64,000 nt of DNA from Colwellia sp. Arc7-635 (GTDB lineage Bacteria; Pseudomonadota; Gammaproteobacteria; Enterobacterales; Alteromonadaceae): contig NZ_CP034660.1 in assembly GCF_003971255.1 (NCBI RefSeq), positions 806,001-870,000 on the forward strand. The letters are read 5' to 3'. Positions 16,902 to 26,099 of this stretch are shown one piece after another. Under the pieces are notes generated by a model. That model had not been told where the DNA came from and ran no database searches. It saw nothing but the letters and a program-made list of their open reading frames with translations. A program made the position numbers and the translations under genes. The stretch's first letter is position 1; each line of letters starts with the position of its first letter.

Positions 16902-17966
16902 ATGTTTGATATTAAAGCGGTTAGTTGCGAACAGTCAGAAAAAATTCAAGCGGTTATCGATGGTAAAACCAAGCCCTTAGGCGCGTTGGGTGCTCTTGAA
17001 ACCTTAGCTAAGCAAATCGCAAAAATTCAATTAACCGCTAGTGCTTTTGAAGCCCCTAAACATCAGCAGAATAAATTACAGCTTAGTGCTCCCCATTTAA
17101 CCATTTTTGCTGGCGACCACGGTGTGGCGCGTGAAGGTGTTTCTATTGCGCCCAGTGAAGTAACTAGCCAGATGGTGGCCAACTTTGCCCGTGGCGGCGC
17201 AGCAATTAATGTTTTCAGTCAGCAATTAGGCTGGCAGCTCAATATTGTCGATGCGGGTATATTAGTGCCGGTTGTATCGCCAAGCGTTAAAAATCAGCGT
17301 TTAGGTGATATTACTCAACCTATTAATCAACAAGCGGCGATGACTCAAGCACAAGTTGAGCAAGGTTTTATTTATGCTAAACAGCATATTGCTGAACTAA
17401 ACACTAGTGGTTGTAATATTATTGCTTTTGGTGAAATGGGTATTGGCAACACGACGATAGCGTCAGCGATTATGGCGGCGTTAATGGCTATTCCAGCCAG
17501 TGAAGCGGTTGGTCGCGGCACAGGTGTTTCTGATGAAATCGTGCTGAAAAAACAGCAAGTGGTGGAGCAAGCGTTAGCACTGCATCATGAAAACCTTAAC
17601 GATGCCGAGTCTATTTTACGTTGCTTAGGCGGCTTTGAAGTCGTGCAAATAACGGCTGCCATGTTAGCGGCTGCAGAAAACGGCATGCTGATTATTGTTG
17701 ATGGCTTTATTTGTACCGCGGCCGCAATGTTAGCGATTGAGTTTAATGCCAAAGCGAAAGATTACATGATATTTGCTCATTGTTCGGGTGAGCAAGGTCA
17801 CGAGAAAATGTTGGCTTGGCTTGATGTTAAACCATTATTAAACCTAGGTTTACGCTTAGGTGAGGGCACAGGCGCTGCGTTAGCCTTGCCGATTATACAA
17901 GCTGCTGTGGCTTTTTATAATGATATGGCCAGCTTTGCCGATGCTGAGGTCACTGATGTCACCTAA
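16902..17966 (+). CDS. cobT: Nicotinate-nucleotide--dimethylbenzimidazole phosphoribosyltransferase CobT
   Basis: 354 residues, the usual length. It makes alpha-ribazole-5'-phosphate from nicotinate mononucleotide and a lower-ligand base such as dimethylbenzimidazole. Seen: KPLGALGALE near the N-terminus, AGDHGVAREGVS at residue 70, and GLRLGEGTGAALALP with the catalytic Glu at about 321. The ATG at 16902 is preferred over a TTG at 16875, because it gives the family length. It is first in a four-gene operon behind riboswitch 1 and overlaps cobS by 11 bases. Confidence 0.95.
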   Translation: MFDIKAVSCEQSEKIQAVIDGKTKPLGALGALETLAKQIAKIQLTASAFEAPKHQQNKLQLSAPHLTIFAGDHGVAREGVSIAPSEVTSQMVANFARGGAAINVFSQQLGWQLNIVDAGILVPVVSPSVKNQRLGDITQPINQQAAMTQAQVEQGFIYAKQHIAELNTSGCNIIAFGEMGIGNTTIASAIMAALMAIPASEAVGRGTGVSDEIVLKKQQVVEQALALHHENLNDAESILRCLGGFEVVQITAAMLAAAENGMLIIVDGFICTAAAMLAIEFNAKAKDYMIFAHCSGEQGHEKMLAWLDVKPLLNLGLRLGEGTGAALALPIIQAAVAFYNDMASFADAEVTDVT

Positions 17967-18849
17967 ACTTGATGATCAACAAGTTGAGGCTGCTAGGCGA
18001 GAGCTCAAGCAAAAGTCATGGCCAGCACTGTTGGCAGAGCAGTGGCAATTATTGTTATTGGCAACCAGTTTTTTTACCCGAATTCCGGTCGGTATTAGTG
18101 CTGAAGTCAGCGGTAAAATGTTAAATGAGGCAAGTCGATATTTCGCTTTAGTCGGTGTATTTATTGGTGTTGGCTCAGCGTTAGCTTTTTATCTTGCCGC
18201 CAGTATTATGCCGGTAGAACTTGCTTTATTAATTGCCATGGCGACCAGTGTGCTTTTAACCGGTGCTTTTCATGAAGATGGTTGGGCCGATGTTTGGGAT
18301 GGTTTTGGTGGCGGTTGGACCGTTGAGAAAAAACTTAACATTATGAAGGATAGTCGTTTAGGGACTTACGGCGCGGCGGCATTATTTTTTATCTTAATGA
18401 TCAAATATCAAGCGTTGTTAGCACTTATTCAGCAAAATATAACCCATACGGCTTTGTTAAACGAAAGCATGCTAAGCGAGAGCTTGAGCGTGTTGTCGAT
18501 ACTCGTTTTAGGCCATGGTTTAAGCCGAGTGCTGGCAACCAGTTTAATTGCTGATATGCCTTATGTCAGTGAAGATGCAACTTCAAAAGTAAAACCCCTA
18601 GCGCAAACATTATCGACTAACAGCTATTTAACTTTGCTGACCACTGCTGCGCTGATACTGCTATTTAGTTTGTCTTTTAGTGTTATATGGAAACTTGTGC
18701 TGGTTTTATTACTGACCCGTTGGTGCTTAAAGCGTTGGTTCACGAAACAATTAGGCGGCTATACCGGTGATTGTTTAGGAGCAGCGCAACAGCTTTCAGA
18801 AGTGGTTATTTACATTTCATTGTTGGCATTTTCAGCCGTGAGCGTATGA
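17956..18849 (+). CDS. cobS: Adenosylcobinamide-GDP ribazoletransferase CobS
   Basis: 297 residues; joins alpha-ribazole(-phosphate) to adenosylcobinamide-GDP, the last assembly step, at the inner membrane. Seen: TSFFTRIPVGI, the signature FHEDGWADVWDGFGGG (from about residue 105), MKDSRLGTYGA, and about six hydrophobic helices. The ATG at 17956 is chosen because GAGGT lies just upstream, inside the end of cobT; earlier in-frame starts exist. The N-terminal ~30 residues extend beyond the ~250-residue enterobacterial enzyme. It ends in a 17-bp direct duplication that includes its stop codon. Confidence 0.93.
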   Translation: MSPKLDDQQVEAARRELKQKSWPALLAEQWQLLLLATSFFTRIPVGISAEVSGKMLNEASRYFALVGVFIGVGSALAFYLAASIMPVELALLIAMATSVLLTGAFHEDGWADVWDGFGGGWTVEKKLNIMKDSRLGTYGAAALFFILMIKYQALLALIQQNITHTALLNESMLSESLSVLSILVLGHGLSRVLATSLIADMPYVSEDATSKVKPLAQTLSTNSYLTLLTTAALILLFSLSFSVIWKLVLVLLLTRWCLKRWFTKQLGGYTGDCLGAAQQLSEVVIYISLLAFSAVSV

Positions 18850-18873
18850 ATAAAGTGAGCGTATGAATAAAGT
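18840..18873 (+). repeat. 17-bp direct tandem duplication at the cobS-cobU junction
   Basis: GAGCGTATGAATAAAGT occurs twice without a gap. The first copy holds the cobS stop (TGA within GTATGA). Each copy carries ATGAATAAA, the same nine bases that begin cobU at 18895, so there are three such starts in a row, of which only the last is followed by the long frame. Confidence 0.9.
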
Positions 18874-18894
18874 AAGCGATGGGACTGAGCAAAT

Positions 18895-19584
18895 ATGAAT
18901 AAAATACAGTTAATTATTGGCGGCGCTCGTTCAGGCAAGAGCTCGTTGGCAGAGCAATATGCTAAGGCGTCAAACCTACCGGTAACTTATATCGCTACCG
19001 CACAAGCATTTGACGTGGAAATGGCGCAAAGGATCAGCCTGCATCAAGCTGACCGACCACAACATTGGGCTTTGATAGAGTCACCTTTATTACTGGCACA
19101 AGCTATTGAGTCAGCAATGGCGTCCTCGAGCAATGGCGAAGGTATTTGCCTACTAGTCGATTGTCTAACTTTGTGGTTGAGCAATAGTTTGTGTAAGCCA
19201 AGTGATGTCTTAGCGGACGACTGCCTTCAGACAGACACTCAGTCGGGCACTGATACAGACACTCAGCCAGAAAATTATGCAGTCAACCTTGATTGTTGGC
19301 AACAAGAAAAAACGCAATTACTTGCGTTACTCGCCCGTATTTCCCAACAAGCATGTCACGACAATAACAATAACGAGGTCGGGCGTATTGAAATTATATT
19401 GGTGAGTAACGAGGTCGGTCACGGCATAGTGCCGATGGGAGAGTTATCTCGACAATTCGTTGATCAAGCGGGCTGGTTGCATCAAGCCATTGCTAGCATT
19501 GCTGATAATGTTGAATTCGTTATGGCAGGCTTACCGTTAACATTAAAATCAGCTGAAAAAACTAACAACAAGGTTCAATTGTGA
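18895..19584 (+). CDS. cobU: Adenosylcobinamide kinase / adenosylcobinamide-phosphate guanylyltransferase CobU
   Basis: 229 residues. It phosphorylates adenosylcobinamide and transfers GMP from GTP to it. Seen: P-loop GGARSGKS (residues 9-16), [12 protein letters not shown], and the C-terminal [19 protein letters not shown] then DQAGWLHQ. Compared with the ~180-residue family norm it has an insertion of about 35 residues after WLSN, rich in Asp, Thr and Gln and encoded by imperfect short repeats (CAGACACTCAG-like). The insertion is probably a surface loop. It is third in the operon, and its last bases overlap cobQ by GTGA. Confidence 0.93.
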   Translation: MNKIQLIIGGARSGKSSLAEQYAKASNLPVTYIATAQAFDVEMAQRISLHQADRPQHWALIESPLLLAQAIESAMASSSNGEGICLLVDCLTLWLSNSLCKPSDVLADDCLQTDTQSGTDTDTQPENYAVNLDCWQQEKTQLLALLARISQQACHDNNNNEVGRIEIILVSNEVGHGIVPMGELSRQFVDQAGWLHQAIASIADNVEFVMAGLPLTLKSAEKTNNKVQL

Positions 19585-21074
19585 AAACATTAATGGTGCA
19601 AGGCACTACCTCTGATGCAGGAAAAAGCACCTTAGTTGCGGGCTTATGCCGCGTATTAGTGAATGCCGGTATTAACGTCGCGCCATTCAAACCGCAAAAT
19701 ATGGCGCTAAATAGCGCGGTCACTAAAGATGGTGGCGAAATTGGTCGCGCTCAAGCCTTGCAAGCGATTGCGGCAAAGGTTGAAGCACGAGTTGATTTTA
19801 ATCCTATTTTGTTAAAACCTAATAGTGACACTGGCGCGCAAGTTATTGTCCATGGTAAAGCAATATCCAACATGGAAGCCGGCAAATATCACGACTACAA
19901 AAAAGTGGCAATGCAAGCGGTGTTAGAATCGCATCACCGTTTAGCTAATGATCACGACGTACTGCTCGTTGAAGGAGCAGGTAGTCCCGCTGAAATTAAT
20001 CTTCGCGCCCATGATCTTGCCAATATGGGATATGCCGAAGCCGTCGATTGCCCGGTTATTATAGTGGCTGATATTGATCGTGGCGGTGTATTTGCTCACT
20101 TAGTTGGCACATTGGCGCTACTCTCTGAGTCAGAGCAAGCAAGAGTGAAAGGTTTTATTATCAATCGTTTTCGCGGTGATATTAAATTACTTGAATCGGG
20201 CTTAGATTGGCTTGAAGAACGTACAGGTAAGCCGGTATTAGGTGTGCTGCCTTATTTACATGATTTAGCGTTAGACGCAGAAGATGCCGTCGCACTTGAT
20301 AACAAAGTCACGCAAGCGAGGGTGAAAATTTTTGTTCCTCTGCTACCACACATGAGCAACCATACCGATTTTGACCCATTGCGCTTACAGCCTAATATTG
20401 ATTTGCAATACATCCGTATCGGTCAGTCGTTGAAAGGGGCTGATTTAATTATTATTCCAGGCAGTAAAAATGTCACTTCTGATTTAAGCTTTTTAAAGCA
20501 ACAAGGTTGGCAGCAAGAAATAGAGCAACACCTGCGCTATGGCGGCAAAGTTATGGGCATTTGTGGCGGTTATCAAATGTTGGGTAAACAGATATTCGAT
20601 CCTGAACATATTGAATCGCATGTTGATCAAATATCAGGCCTAGGCTTGTTAGATTTCACCACCACGCTAACGCAAAACAAAACACTAAGCCAAGTAACGG
20701 CGAGCATGACGTTAAATGGTGAAACTTGTCAGTTAAAAGGCTATGAAATTCACTGTGGTGTCTCTACTGGTCCAGCGTTAACTCAACCACTACTGCATAT
20801 TGAAAGTGATGGTACGGGCGCAAAGCAGCAGATACCTGATGGTTGTATTTCGGATGACGGACAAATTATCGCTACCTACTTACATGGCTTTTTTGATTGT
20901 CCAGAGCCAAGTGAAATGGTGTTGAATTGGTTAGGTATTAAAGACTTACAAACACCGGTGATTGATATTAATCAACATCGAGAAATTCAACTTGAGCGAT
21001 TGGCGGATGTTTGTAATGAGCATTTGGATATGGACAAAATTCAGCAAATTATTGCTCAGGGTAAAGAAACTTAA
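19581..21074 (+). CDS. cobQ: Cobyric acid synthase CobQ/CbiP
   Basis: 497 residues; ATP- and glutamine-dependent amidation of four carboxylates of adenosylcobyrinic a,c-diamide to cobyric acid. Seen: an N-terminal dethiobiotin-synthetase-like ATPase ([44 protein letters not shown]) and a C-terminal class-I glutaminase-like domain with Cys328 in [10 protein letters not shown] and a His in [10 protein letters not shown]. The start is GTG, overlapping the cobU stop by four bases, which implies coupling. The operon ends at the terminator at 21136-21165. Confidence 0.95.
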   Translation: MKTLMVQGTTSDAGKSTLVAGLCRVLVNAGINVAPFKPQNMALNSAVTKDGGEIGRAQALQAIAAKVEARVDFNPILLKPNSDTGAQVIVHGKAISNMEAGKYHDYKKVAMQAVLESHHRLANDHDVLLVEGAGSPAEINLRAHDLANMGYAEAVDCPVIIVADIDRGGVFAHLVGTLALLSESEQARVKGFIINRFRGDIKLLESGLDWLEERTGKPVLGVLPYLHDLALDAEDAVALDNKVTQARVKIFVPLLPHMSNHTDFDPLRLQPNIDLQYIRIGQSLKGADLIIIPGSKNVTSDLSFLKQQGWQQEIEQHLRYGGKVMGICGGYQMLGKQIFDPEHIESHVDQISGLGLLDFTTTLTQNKTLSQVTASMTLNGETCQLKGYEIHCGVSTGPALTQPLLHIESDGTGAKQQIPDGCISDDGQIIATYLHGFFDCPEPSEMVLNWLGIKDLQTPVIDINQHREIQLERLADVCNEHLDMDKIQQIIAQGKET

Positions 21075-21135
21075 CATTGATACTATTTCATTAAATTGTT
21101 TGTCATGTAGATAATCAGGGCATAAAAACATAAAT

Positions 21136-21165
21136 AAAAAAAACCGCTAAAAAGCGGTTTTTTTA
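21136..21165. terminator. Bidirectional intrinsic terminator (cobQ / btuB-operon lipoprotein)
   Basis: A run of A, then CCGCT-AAAA-AGCGG, then a run of eight T. It is symmetric, so it can end both the plus-strand cob operon and the minus-strand btuB operon. Confidence 0.88.
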
Positions 21166-21195
21166 TAACTTAATATCTTATAGATATAATGTAAC

Positions 21196-22677
21196 CTATT
21201 CAATAAAAGCAATTGCAGTAGGGTTTAGCTCAGTAGTAAGTCTTGGTAACTCTTTTGTATTTGTTTCAGTGTCTACTATATCAAGCCCTGGATTTTCTGG
21301 ATTACTAATACTCATCCAAAGATAATTTGCCGCATCTAAATTAATATGGCTAATTTGTTCAGTGCCTGTTTCTGCAACTACTTCATCAGCAATAACACCT
21401 GTTGTCGGGTTGAAAGTATAAACCGTTGACAGCTCACGATAAGGTGAGTAAAAAACTTCACCTGCAACAAAGTAGCCTTTAGTCTCTGAAACAATTACGC
21501 TTGAACCAATAAATGCAGCAGTGTTATCTGTTATATCTTCAGCAGTTAGTACTGTTCGTAAGCTGTAATCGCTTGCTGTGATCGCTTCAACACGACTTAA
21601 GGTTAAGTCAGTGCTGCTGTATGAATTGCGAGTGGTGACATAGACAACACCGTCTTTGCTAACAACGCTGTTATTTAATGGGTTTAATCCAGTTAAAGGA
21701 ATACCTTTTACAGTGTCATCTGAGTTAGCGTTAGTTTCAAGTTCTTCGTCAGTTTCAATGTCAAAAACAGCAACATAGGCAGTGTTTGGTGCGTAAGAGT
21801 CAGACAAACGTTGTAAGGCAATAAATAATTTACCGTCGACAATTGTACCTGATGAAGGTCTAGGTGTGTCGTTAGTATTATCGTCTGGTACATACGCTTC
21901 AAGGTTCAATTCACCGGTTTTAAAGTCGTCAGCTGATGTTGCTTGAGGGTTTACAATCCAAACTTTGCTTGAACCGTAACGTAATATATAAGCTTTTGTA
22001 TCACTAACCGAAATGATGTCGTATGGGTTACGAGAACTTGAATCTGCTGTGTCTTGCGTAGTATAAGTCCAAACGGCAGTATCAAGTGCATCTGCATTGT
22101 ACTTGGAAACCGTGTCGATGTTAAAACGTCCAATATGATAAACGTCTTGTTGGTAGCTACGTACAGTGTAGTCAGAACCATCTTTAATGTAATAACCTTT
22201 CGTTACCTGTTGTGTTGCAGGATCTACGGTCACAACTTCTGAGCCTGAGTAGTCAGGTGCAACAGTTTGTACAACGGCAAATGATGGAGTGTCTTTAACA
22301 TCACCAACACTTACTTCAATGGCTAATTCGCCTGTTAAGCTTTTTTTACTGTCGTCGGTTGCTACGATAGTGACAGCGAATGGACCAGTATCACCACTTT
22401 CAAAATCAGGCGCGGTTAAAAAGCTCAACTCACCAGCTTGTGTGATAGTAAATAAGCTGCTTGAAGTACCGCTCAGTGATAATGTAATAGCATCACCATC
22501 GGCATCAGTTGCGTTATAAGTGCTAACAACGGTGGTATTTTCTTCAATAACAGGATTAATTGCACCAGCCACTGATGGGGCATTTTCACTGTCTGAGCTG
22601 CCGCCACAACCTGCAAGTATTGTTGCTCCTAAAGCTAAACTTACTGGCAGTATTTGTTTTTTTAAATTTGTTAACAT
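21196..22677 (-). CDS. Surface-lipoprotein candidate with cadherin-like and propeller-like regions, btuB partner
   Basis: 493 residues. It has a lipoprotein signal with lipobox LAGC (Cys about 24) and a Ser/Gly-rich tether. A cadherin/Ig-like repeat follows (about 45-125: NATDADGDAITLSLSG, then APDFESGDTGPFAVTIVATD). The last ~360 residues are repeated beta-strand blocks (NPYDIISVSDTKAYILRYGS, SGTIVDGKLFIALQRLSD, NSVVSKDGVVYVTTRNS), resembling a YncE/DUF5074-like beta-propeller. The ATG directly abuts the btuB stop (TAAATG), with the GAGGG ribosome-binding site inside the btuB end, so the two are co-translated and both fall under riboswitch 2. In Bacteroides, BtuG is a propeller lipoprotein that caps BtuB and binds B12; an analogous role here is inferred. 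The ligand is not shown by sequence. Confidence 0.75.
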   Translation of the reverse strand: MLTNLKKQILPVSLALGATILAGCGGSSDSENAPSVAGAINPVIEENTTVVSTYNATDADGDAITLSLSGTSSSLFTITQAGELSFLTAPDFESGDTGPFAVTIVATDDSKKSLTGELAIEVSVGDVKDTPSFAVVQTVAPDYSGSEVVTVDPATQQVTKGYYIKDGSDYTVRSYQQDVYHIGRFNIDTVSKYNADALDTAVWTYTTQDTADSSSRNPYDIISVSDTKAYILRYGSSKVWIVNPQATSADDFKTGELNLEAYVPDDNTNDTPRPSSGTIVDGKLFIALQRLSDSYAPNTAYVAVFDIETDEELETNANSDDTVKGIPLTGLNPLNNSVVSKDGVVYVTTRNSYSSTDLTLSRVEAITASDYSLRTVLTAEDITDNTAAFIGSSVIVSETKGYFVAGEVFYSPYRELSTVYTFNPTTGVIADEVVAETGTEQISHINLDAANYLWMSISNPENPGLDIVDTETNTKELPRLTTELNPTAIAFIE

Positions 22678-24675
22678 TTATAATCCCTCGATTGTGTATT
22701 TAATTTGAAAACTGCGACCTTGCGATGTTCTATTCGCTAGATCTTGATATTGGTCATTGAATAGATTGTTGGCACTAAAAGACACGTGATGATTGTCTTG
22801 CTTCCAGTATATGGACAGATCAGACACTGTGCGGTCTGACGGGTTACCATTACCAAAACCGCTAACGTCATTTTGAAATCTGTTAATAAGATTGAAATAT
22901 AACTCTTTGTCTTGACTGGTTTTAAAGGATACTTGCCATGCTTTGTTTACTTGGTATTTTAGCGCAATACTGTATTGTTGATGGTAGATACCCGGTAATT
23001 TATTATTATCAAAAGCGACGAAGTCAGATTCAATTTCACTGTCAATAATGTTCGTTTGTAACGACAAAGATAGCGGTTCAAATAATTGATAGTTAACTTG
23101 AATTTCAAAACCCCGTAAATCTGCATCACTGACATTACTATAGCTGCCAACATTACTTGAGTTGAAAATAGCGACAATAGAATTTTCTAATTTTTGTTGA
23201 TAAATCGAAGATGATATCGACAGCTTCTTATCGGTATATTGCCCACCAACAGACAAGGTTAATGCTTCTTCTGGAAGTAGATCATCATTACCTTTAAAAG
23301 AGCCGCGATCACCAAATAATTCATAGAGTGTAGGAGTTCTTACACCATCACTTAAGTTGGCAGTGATTTTAAAATTTTCTTGTTTGAGGCTAAGGCCTAA
23401 TTCGGTGGTTAAGTAATCTTCATTATCTTGAAATTTTTCGGCATCGGGTTGATTTAATGCCGTGTTCGAGTTTTCCTCTCGTAAATTACTAACGAGTAGA
23501 TAAGCTTCTAAGGGCAAAGATATGGGTTGCCATTCTAAACGAGAACCGACGTTGAATTGCTTTTGCTTGGCTGAAATATCACAAGAGCCAATACCATTAC
23601 ACTGTGTTGGCTGACCATTATGTAGACTCACGGAAGTAAATTCTTGTTTATTGAAACTAACAAAAGGGATCAGGTTGAAGGTGTGCCAAGTGAGCAGAGG
23701 CTTAAAACCTATATGATGCTTTTGGGTTTCATAATCATTGGTATCGAGCTGTATTGAATCAGGGCTCGATATATAGCGCTCATTTTTATCTTCTGTATAC
23801 GCCTCAAACTCTATTGAGTCTAACCAAGATGAATCGCTTAACCATTGATGTTGGTAGCTATAGCGCAAGCTGTCTGAATTTAAGGCTGAGCTATTTTCAG
23901 GGGAGTTATTACGGTAATTTGGTAGCGCTTTTTCTTGATCATTGTATTGTATATTTAATCTGATCTGGTGTTGATCGAACTGAAGAATGTCATTAATGAA
24001 AAAAGTTTTTTTAGTAAATTCATTATTTCTTAATGCTTGTTCGTCGGATTGACTGCTGTCTTCGAAACTTTGCGGTACCAGAAAATCATAATCATTGTCG
24101 CTATTAACATAATTACCACCAAATGACAGGCTATGAACTTTAAAAGCCTTATTGAATAGTAAGTTAGCTTCACGGTAACCAAATGAGCCAGTCGCTAATG
24201 TTAACTTCGCGGCGTCTTGAGTCGGATTATAAGTATTAATACGAATAACACCGCCAATAGGGGTAGAGCCCGTGCCAATGGCTTGGTTTTTACTTATTTC
24301 AATACTTTCAATTTGTTCAGTAGGAATTTGATTTAAATCGAAACCACCAAATTGACTGTCATTAATCAACTGTCCATCAATATATAGCTGTACTTGTTTG
24401 CTACTTGATCCTCGAATTGAGACAGATACAGGGTTACCAATACCGCTTATTTGACGGATTTGAATACCATTAACAGATTGTAAAATGTCGGCGAGTGTTT
24501 GTGATGAGTGAACAAAGCTTTCTCGTTGTAAAACTTGATAGTTTGGTGAGTTAAAACTTTGATCATTAACAACTTCAATGATCTCGATGTCTTCATTCGA
24601 AGCAGGTTCTACTTGTGCAAAAGCGGGCATTGCCACAGGGCAAATTATAGGTAAATATCGTAAACAAGAGAACAT
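22678..24675 (-). CDS. btuB: TonB-dependent cobalamin receptor BtuB
   Basis: 665 residues. Signal peptide (MFSCLRYLPIICPVAMPAFA), a TonB-box-like segment (IEIIEVV), a plug domain (LADILQSVNGIQIRQISGIG, then VSIRGSSSKQVQLYIDGQLI) and a beta-barrel ending in a hydrophobic strand rich in aromatics. It imports corrinoids across the outer membrane using TonB energy. The B12 substrate is assigned from riboswitch 2 directly upstream and the B12 neighbours, and from the BtuB-like plug. ATG at 24675 is chosen over a GTG at 24681 because GAGG lies five bases upstream and gives a clean signal peptide. That GAGG can be hidden in a hairpin (24681-24698). Confidence 0.92.
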   Translation of the reverse strand: MFSCLRYLPIICPVAMPAFAQVEPASNEDIEIIEVVNDQSFNSPNYQVLQRESFVHSSQTLADILQSVNGIQIRQISGIGNPVSVSIRGSSSKQVQLYIDGQLINDSQFGGFDLNQIPTEQIESIEISKNQAIGTGSTPIGGVIRINTYNPTQDAAKLTLATGSFGYREANLLFNKAFKVHSLSFGGNYVNSDNDYDFLVPQSFEDSSQSDEQALRNNEFTKKTFFINDILQFDQHQIRLNIQYNDQEKALPNYRNNSPENSSALNSDSLRYSYQHQWLSDSSWLDSIEFEAYTEDKNERYISSPDSIQLDTNDYETQKHHIGFKPLLTWHTFNLIPFVSFNKQEFTSVSLHNGQPTQCNGIGSCDISAKQKQFNVGSRLEWQPISLPLEAYLLVSNLREENSNTALNQPDAEKFQDNEDYLTTELGLSLKQENFKITANLSDGVRTPTLYELFGDRGSFKGNDDLLPEEALTLSVGGQYTDKKLSISSSIYQQKLENSIVAIFNSSNVGSYSNVSDADLRGFEIQVNYQLFEPLSLSLQTNIIDSEIESDFVAFDNNKLPGIYHQQYSIALKYQVNKAWQVSFKTSQDKELYFNLINRFQNDVSGFGNGNPSDRTVSDLSIYWKQDNHHVSFSANNLFNDQYQDLANRTSQGRSFQIKYTIEGL

Positions 24676-24680
24676 GAACA

Positions 24681-24703
24681 CCTCAAAAAGTTTTGAGGGA
24701 GGT
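24681..24703 (-). promoter_or_regulatory. Hairpin that can sequester the btuB ribosome-binding site
   Basis: On the minus strand CCTCAAAACTTTTTGAGG forms a 7- to 8-bp stem whose 3' arm is the GAGG ribosome-binding site of btuB. A second ACCTC just upstream could pair with GAGGT instead. This suggests riboswitch 2 acts on translation initiation. Confidence 0.65.
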
Positions 24704-24747
24704 ACGGAAGATTATTGACGGTTTAGCGAGAGCTAATGTCATTATAT

Positions 24748-24905
24748 TTCCGTAGCGCCCACCGCACTGCAAATAATTCTTTCTTGTTTAGGCCGGTCTC
24801 CGGGCTTAACTTTGTAAATAACAAAGTATTACCGTTGCGGGGGCAGCGTCAGAATTATGCATATAGCACTTACTAACTTCCCGATTATCTCTTCATTTTT
24901 ACGTT
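24748..24905 (-). ncRNA. Cobalamin riboswitch 2 (upstream of btuB)
   Basis: Read on the minus strand: GGGAAGTTAGTAAGTGC, then GACGCTGCCCCCGCAACGGTAA (core at 24837-24843), then the B12-box-like AAGCCCGGAGACCGGCC (24791-24807). Downstream GTGCGGTGGGCGC (about 24755-24767) is complementary to GCTGCCCCCGCA of the core with one bulged T, the expected L5-L13 kissing contact. The expression platform is probably the ribosome-binding-site hairpin at 24681-24703. It controls btuB and the lipoprotein gene. Confidence 0.92.
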
Positions 24906-25017
24906 ATTAGCGTATAAATATCGAGCACCTAAGCAATTTTGAGCCGCAATTCTGAACCGATTACTATGGCTTGTCAACCGTTAGGTTATTAAAATCATTT
25001 ACAAAAAAACTGGGCTA

Positions 25018-26082
25018 TTAAGAGGTATTATTTTCTAATGTTGGCGGTGAAGTCAGCTTTTTTTGAGCAAGTAAACAAGCATCTTTCAAATGTGAAAGCG
25101 CTTCTTCCGTAGTAATACCAAACCTTAAGGTATCTTGCTCATCAGCAAGTCGGCAATAAATGCCTTGTTGGCATAGCAGATGATAAAGCTCTTTTGCGCT
25201 ATCAGCTTGGTGAAAGCTGACGGTGAGAAACAGATCGCATCCTGTAATGTTAGCAATTAGTGTTGTTGGAAATACTTGTCTTAGCATCCTTTCTTGTGTG
25301 GTTCTAAGCTCGTTTAAGATCTTTTTTTGTTTGGTGTGCCAATGATTGTCACTTAAAGCTCGCTCGGCAATAATTTGCGCTGGACCATTAACTTGCCAAG
25401 GTCCTAATAGTTCGGTGAAGGTGCTACACCAGTCATTATTCGCCACTAAAAAACCAATACGAATACCAGCTAAACCGAAAAACTTACCAAATGAGCGTAA
25501 TACTAAGCAGTGCTTGTTATGTACTTCTGAGCAATATGACTGTTTGCTTGGCATAACGTCAATAAAGGCTTCATCAAGGACCAATAAACCCTCGAGTTGG
25601 CTAACTTTATGGTGATATTGTTTGATAACCTCTCGAGCAAAAAACTGACCTGTTGGGTTGTTTGGGTTGATGATGACCACGACACAATGGGGTGTTAACA
25701 AGTTTATTTCAGGTAATAAGTCTTGGTAAAAGTGTAAATTGTAGCCGGCAATTCGCCAAGCATGTGCATGCTCTTTATAGCCACGTTCTGGTAAATAGAC
25801 ATCTTTTGCGTTGCTATTTTTTTGCTGATAGAGCGCGGGCAGCGCTTTTATTATGGCTTGACTACCATTTGTGATAACCAGCTCTGAGCATTGATAATAC
25901 TGTTTTGCCGCAGATATAAGTTTAAGGCTTTGTTGCGGTAATTGCTGCCATACACTTAACGCAATATCAGGAATGGGGTAACTGTTGGGGGCAATACCGG
26001 TTGATAGATCAAGCCAGTCAGCCGTAGGAATTCTATATTGTTTAGCTACTTTTTGCAGTTGCCCACCATGAATTAACGCCAT
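25018..26082 (-). CDS. cobD: Threonine-phosphate decarboxylase CobD (CobC-type aminotransferase fold)
   Basis: 354 residues of the class I/II PLP aminotransferase fold. It makes (R)-1-amino-2-propanol O-2-phosphate from L-threonine phosphate for the nucleotide-loop linker. Seen: HGGQLQKVAKQYRIP at the N-terminus, WLDLSTGIAPNSYP, ITNGSQAIIKALP, NPNNPTGQ, the PLP-adjacent VLDEAF, and the Schiff-base Lys in LRSFGKFFGLAGIRIGF. Histidinol-phosphate aminotransferase is the close alternative; the STGIAPNSYP opening and the B12 context favour CobD. It is last in a minus-strand set with cbiB and cobC. Confidence 0.9.
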   Translation of the reverse strand: MALIHGGQLQKVAKQYRIPTADWLDLSTGIAPNSYPIPDIALSVWQQLPQQSLKLISAAKQYYQCSELVITNGSQAIIKALPALYQQKNSNAKDVYLPERGYKEHAHAWRIAGYNLHFYQDLLPEINLLTPHCVVVIINPNNPTGQFFAREVIKQYHHKVSQLEGLLVLDEAFIDVMPSKQSYCSEVHNKHCLVLRSFGKFFGLAGIRIGFLVANNDWCSTFTELLGPWQVNGPAQIIAERALSDNHWHTKQKKILNELRTTQERMLRQVFPTTLIANITGCDLFLTVSFHQADSAKELYHLLCQQGIYCRLADEQDTLRFGITTEEALSHLKDACLLAQKKLTSPPTLENNTS

Positions 26083-26099
26083 CTGATTCCTATTGCTTT

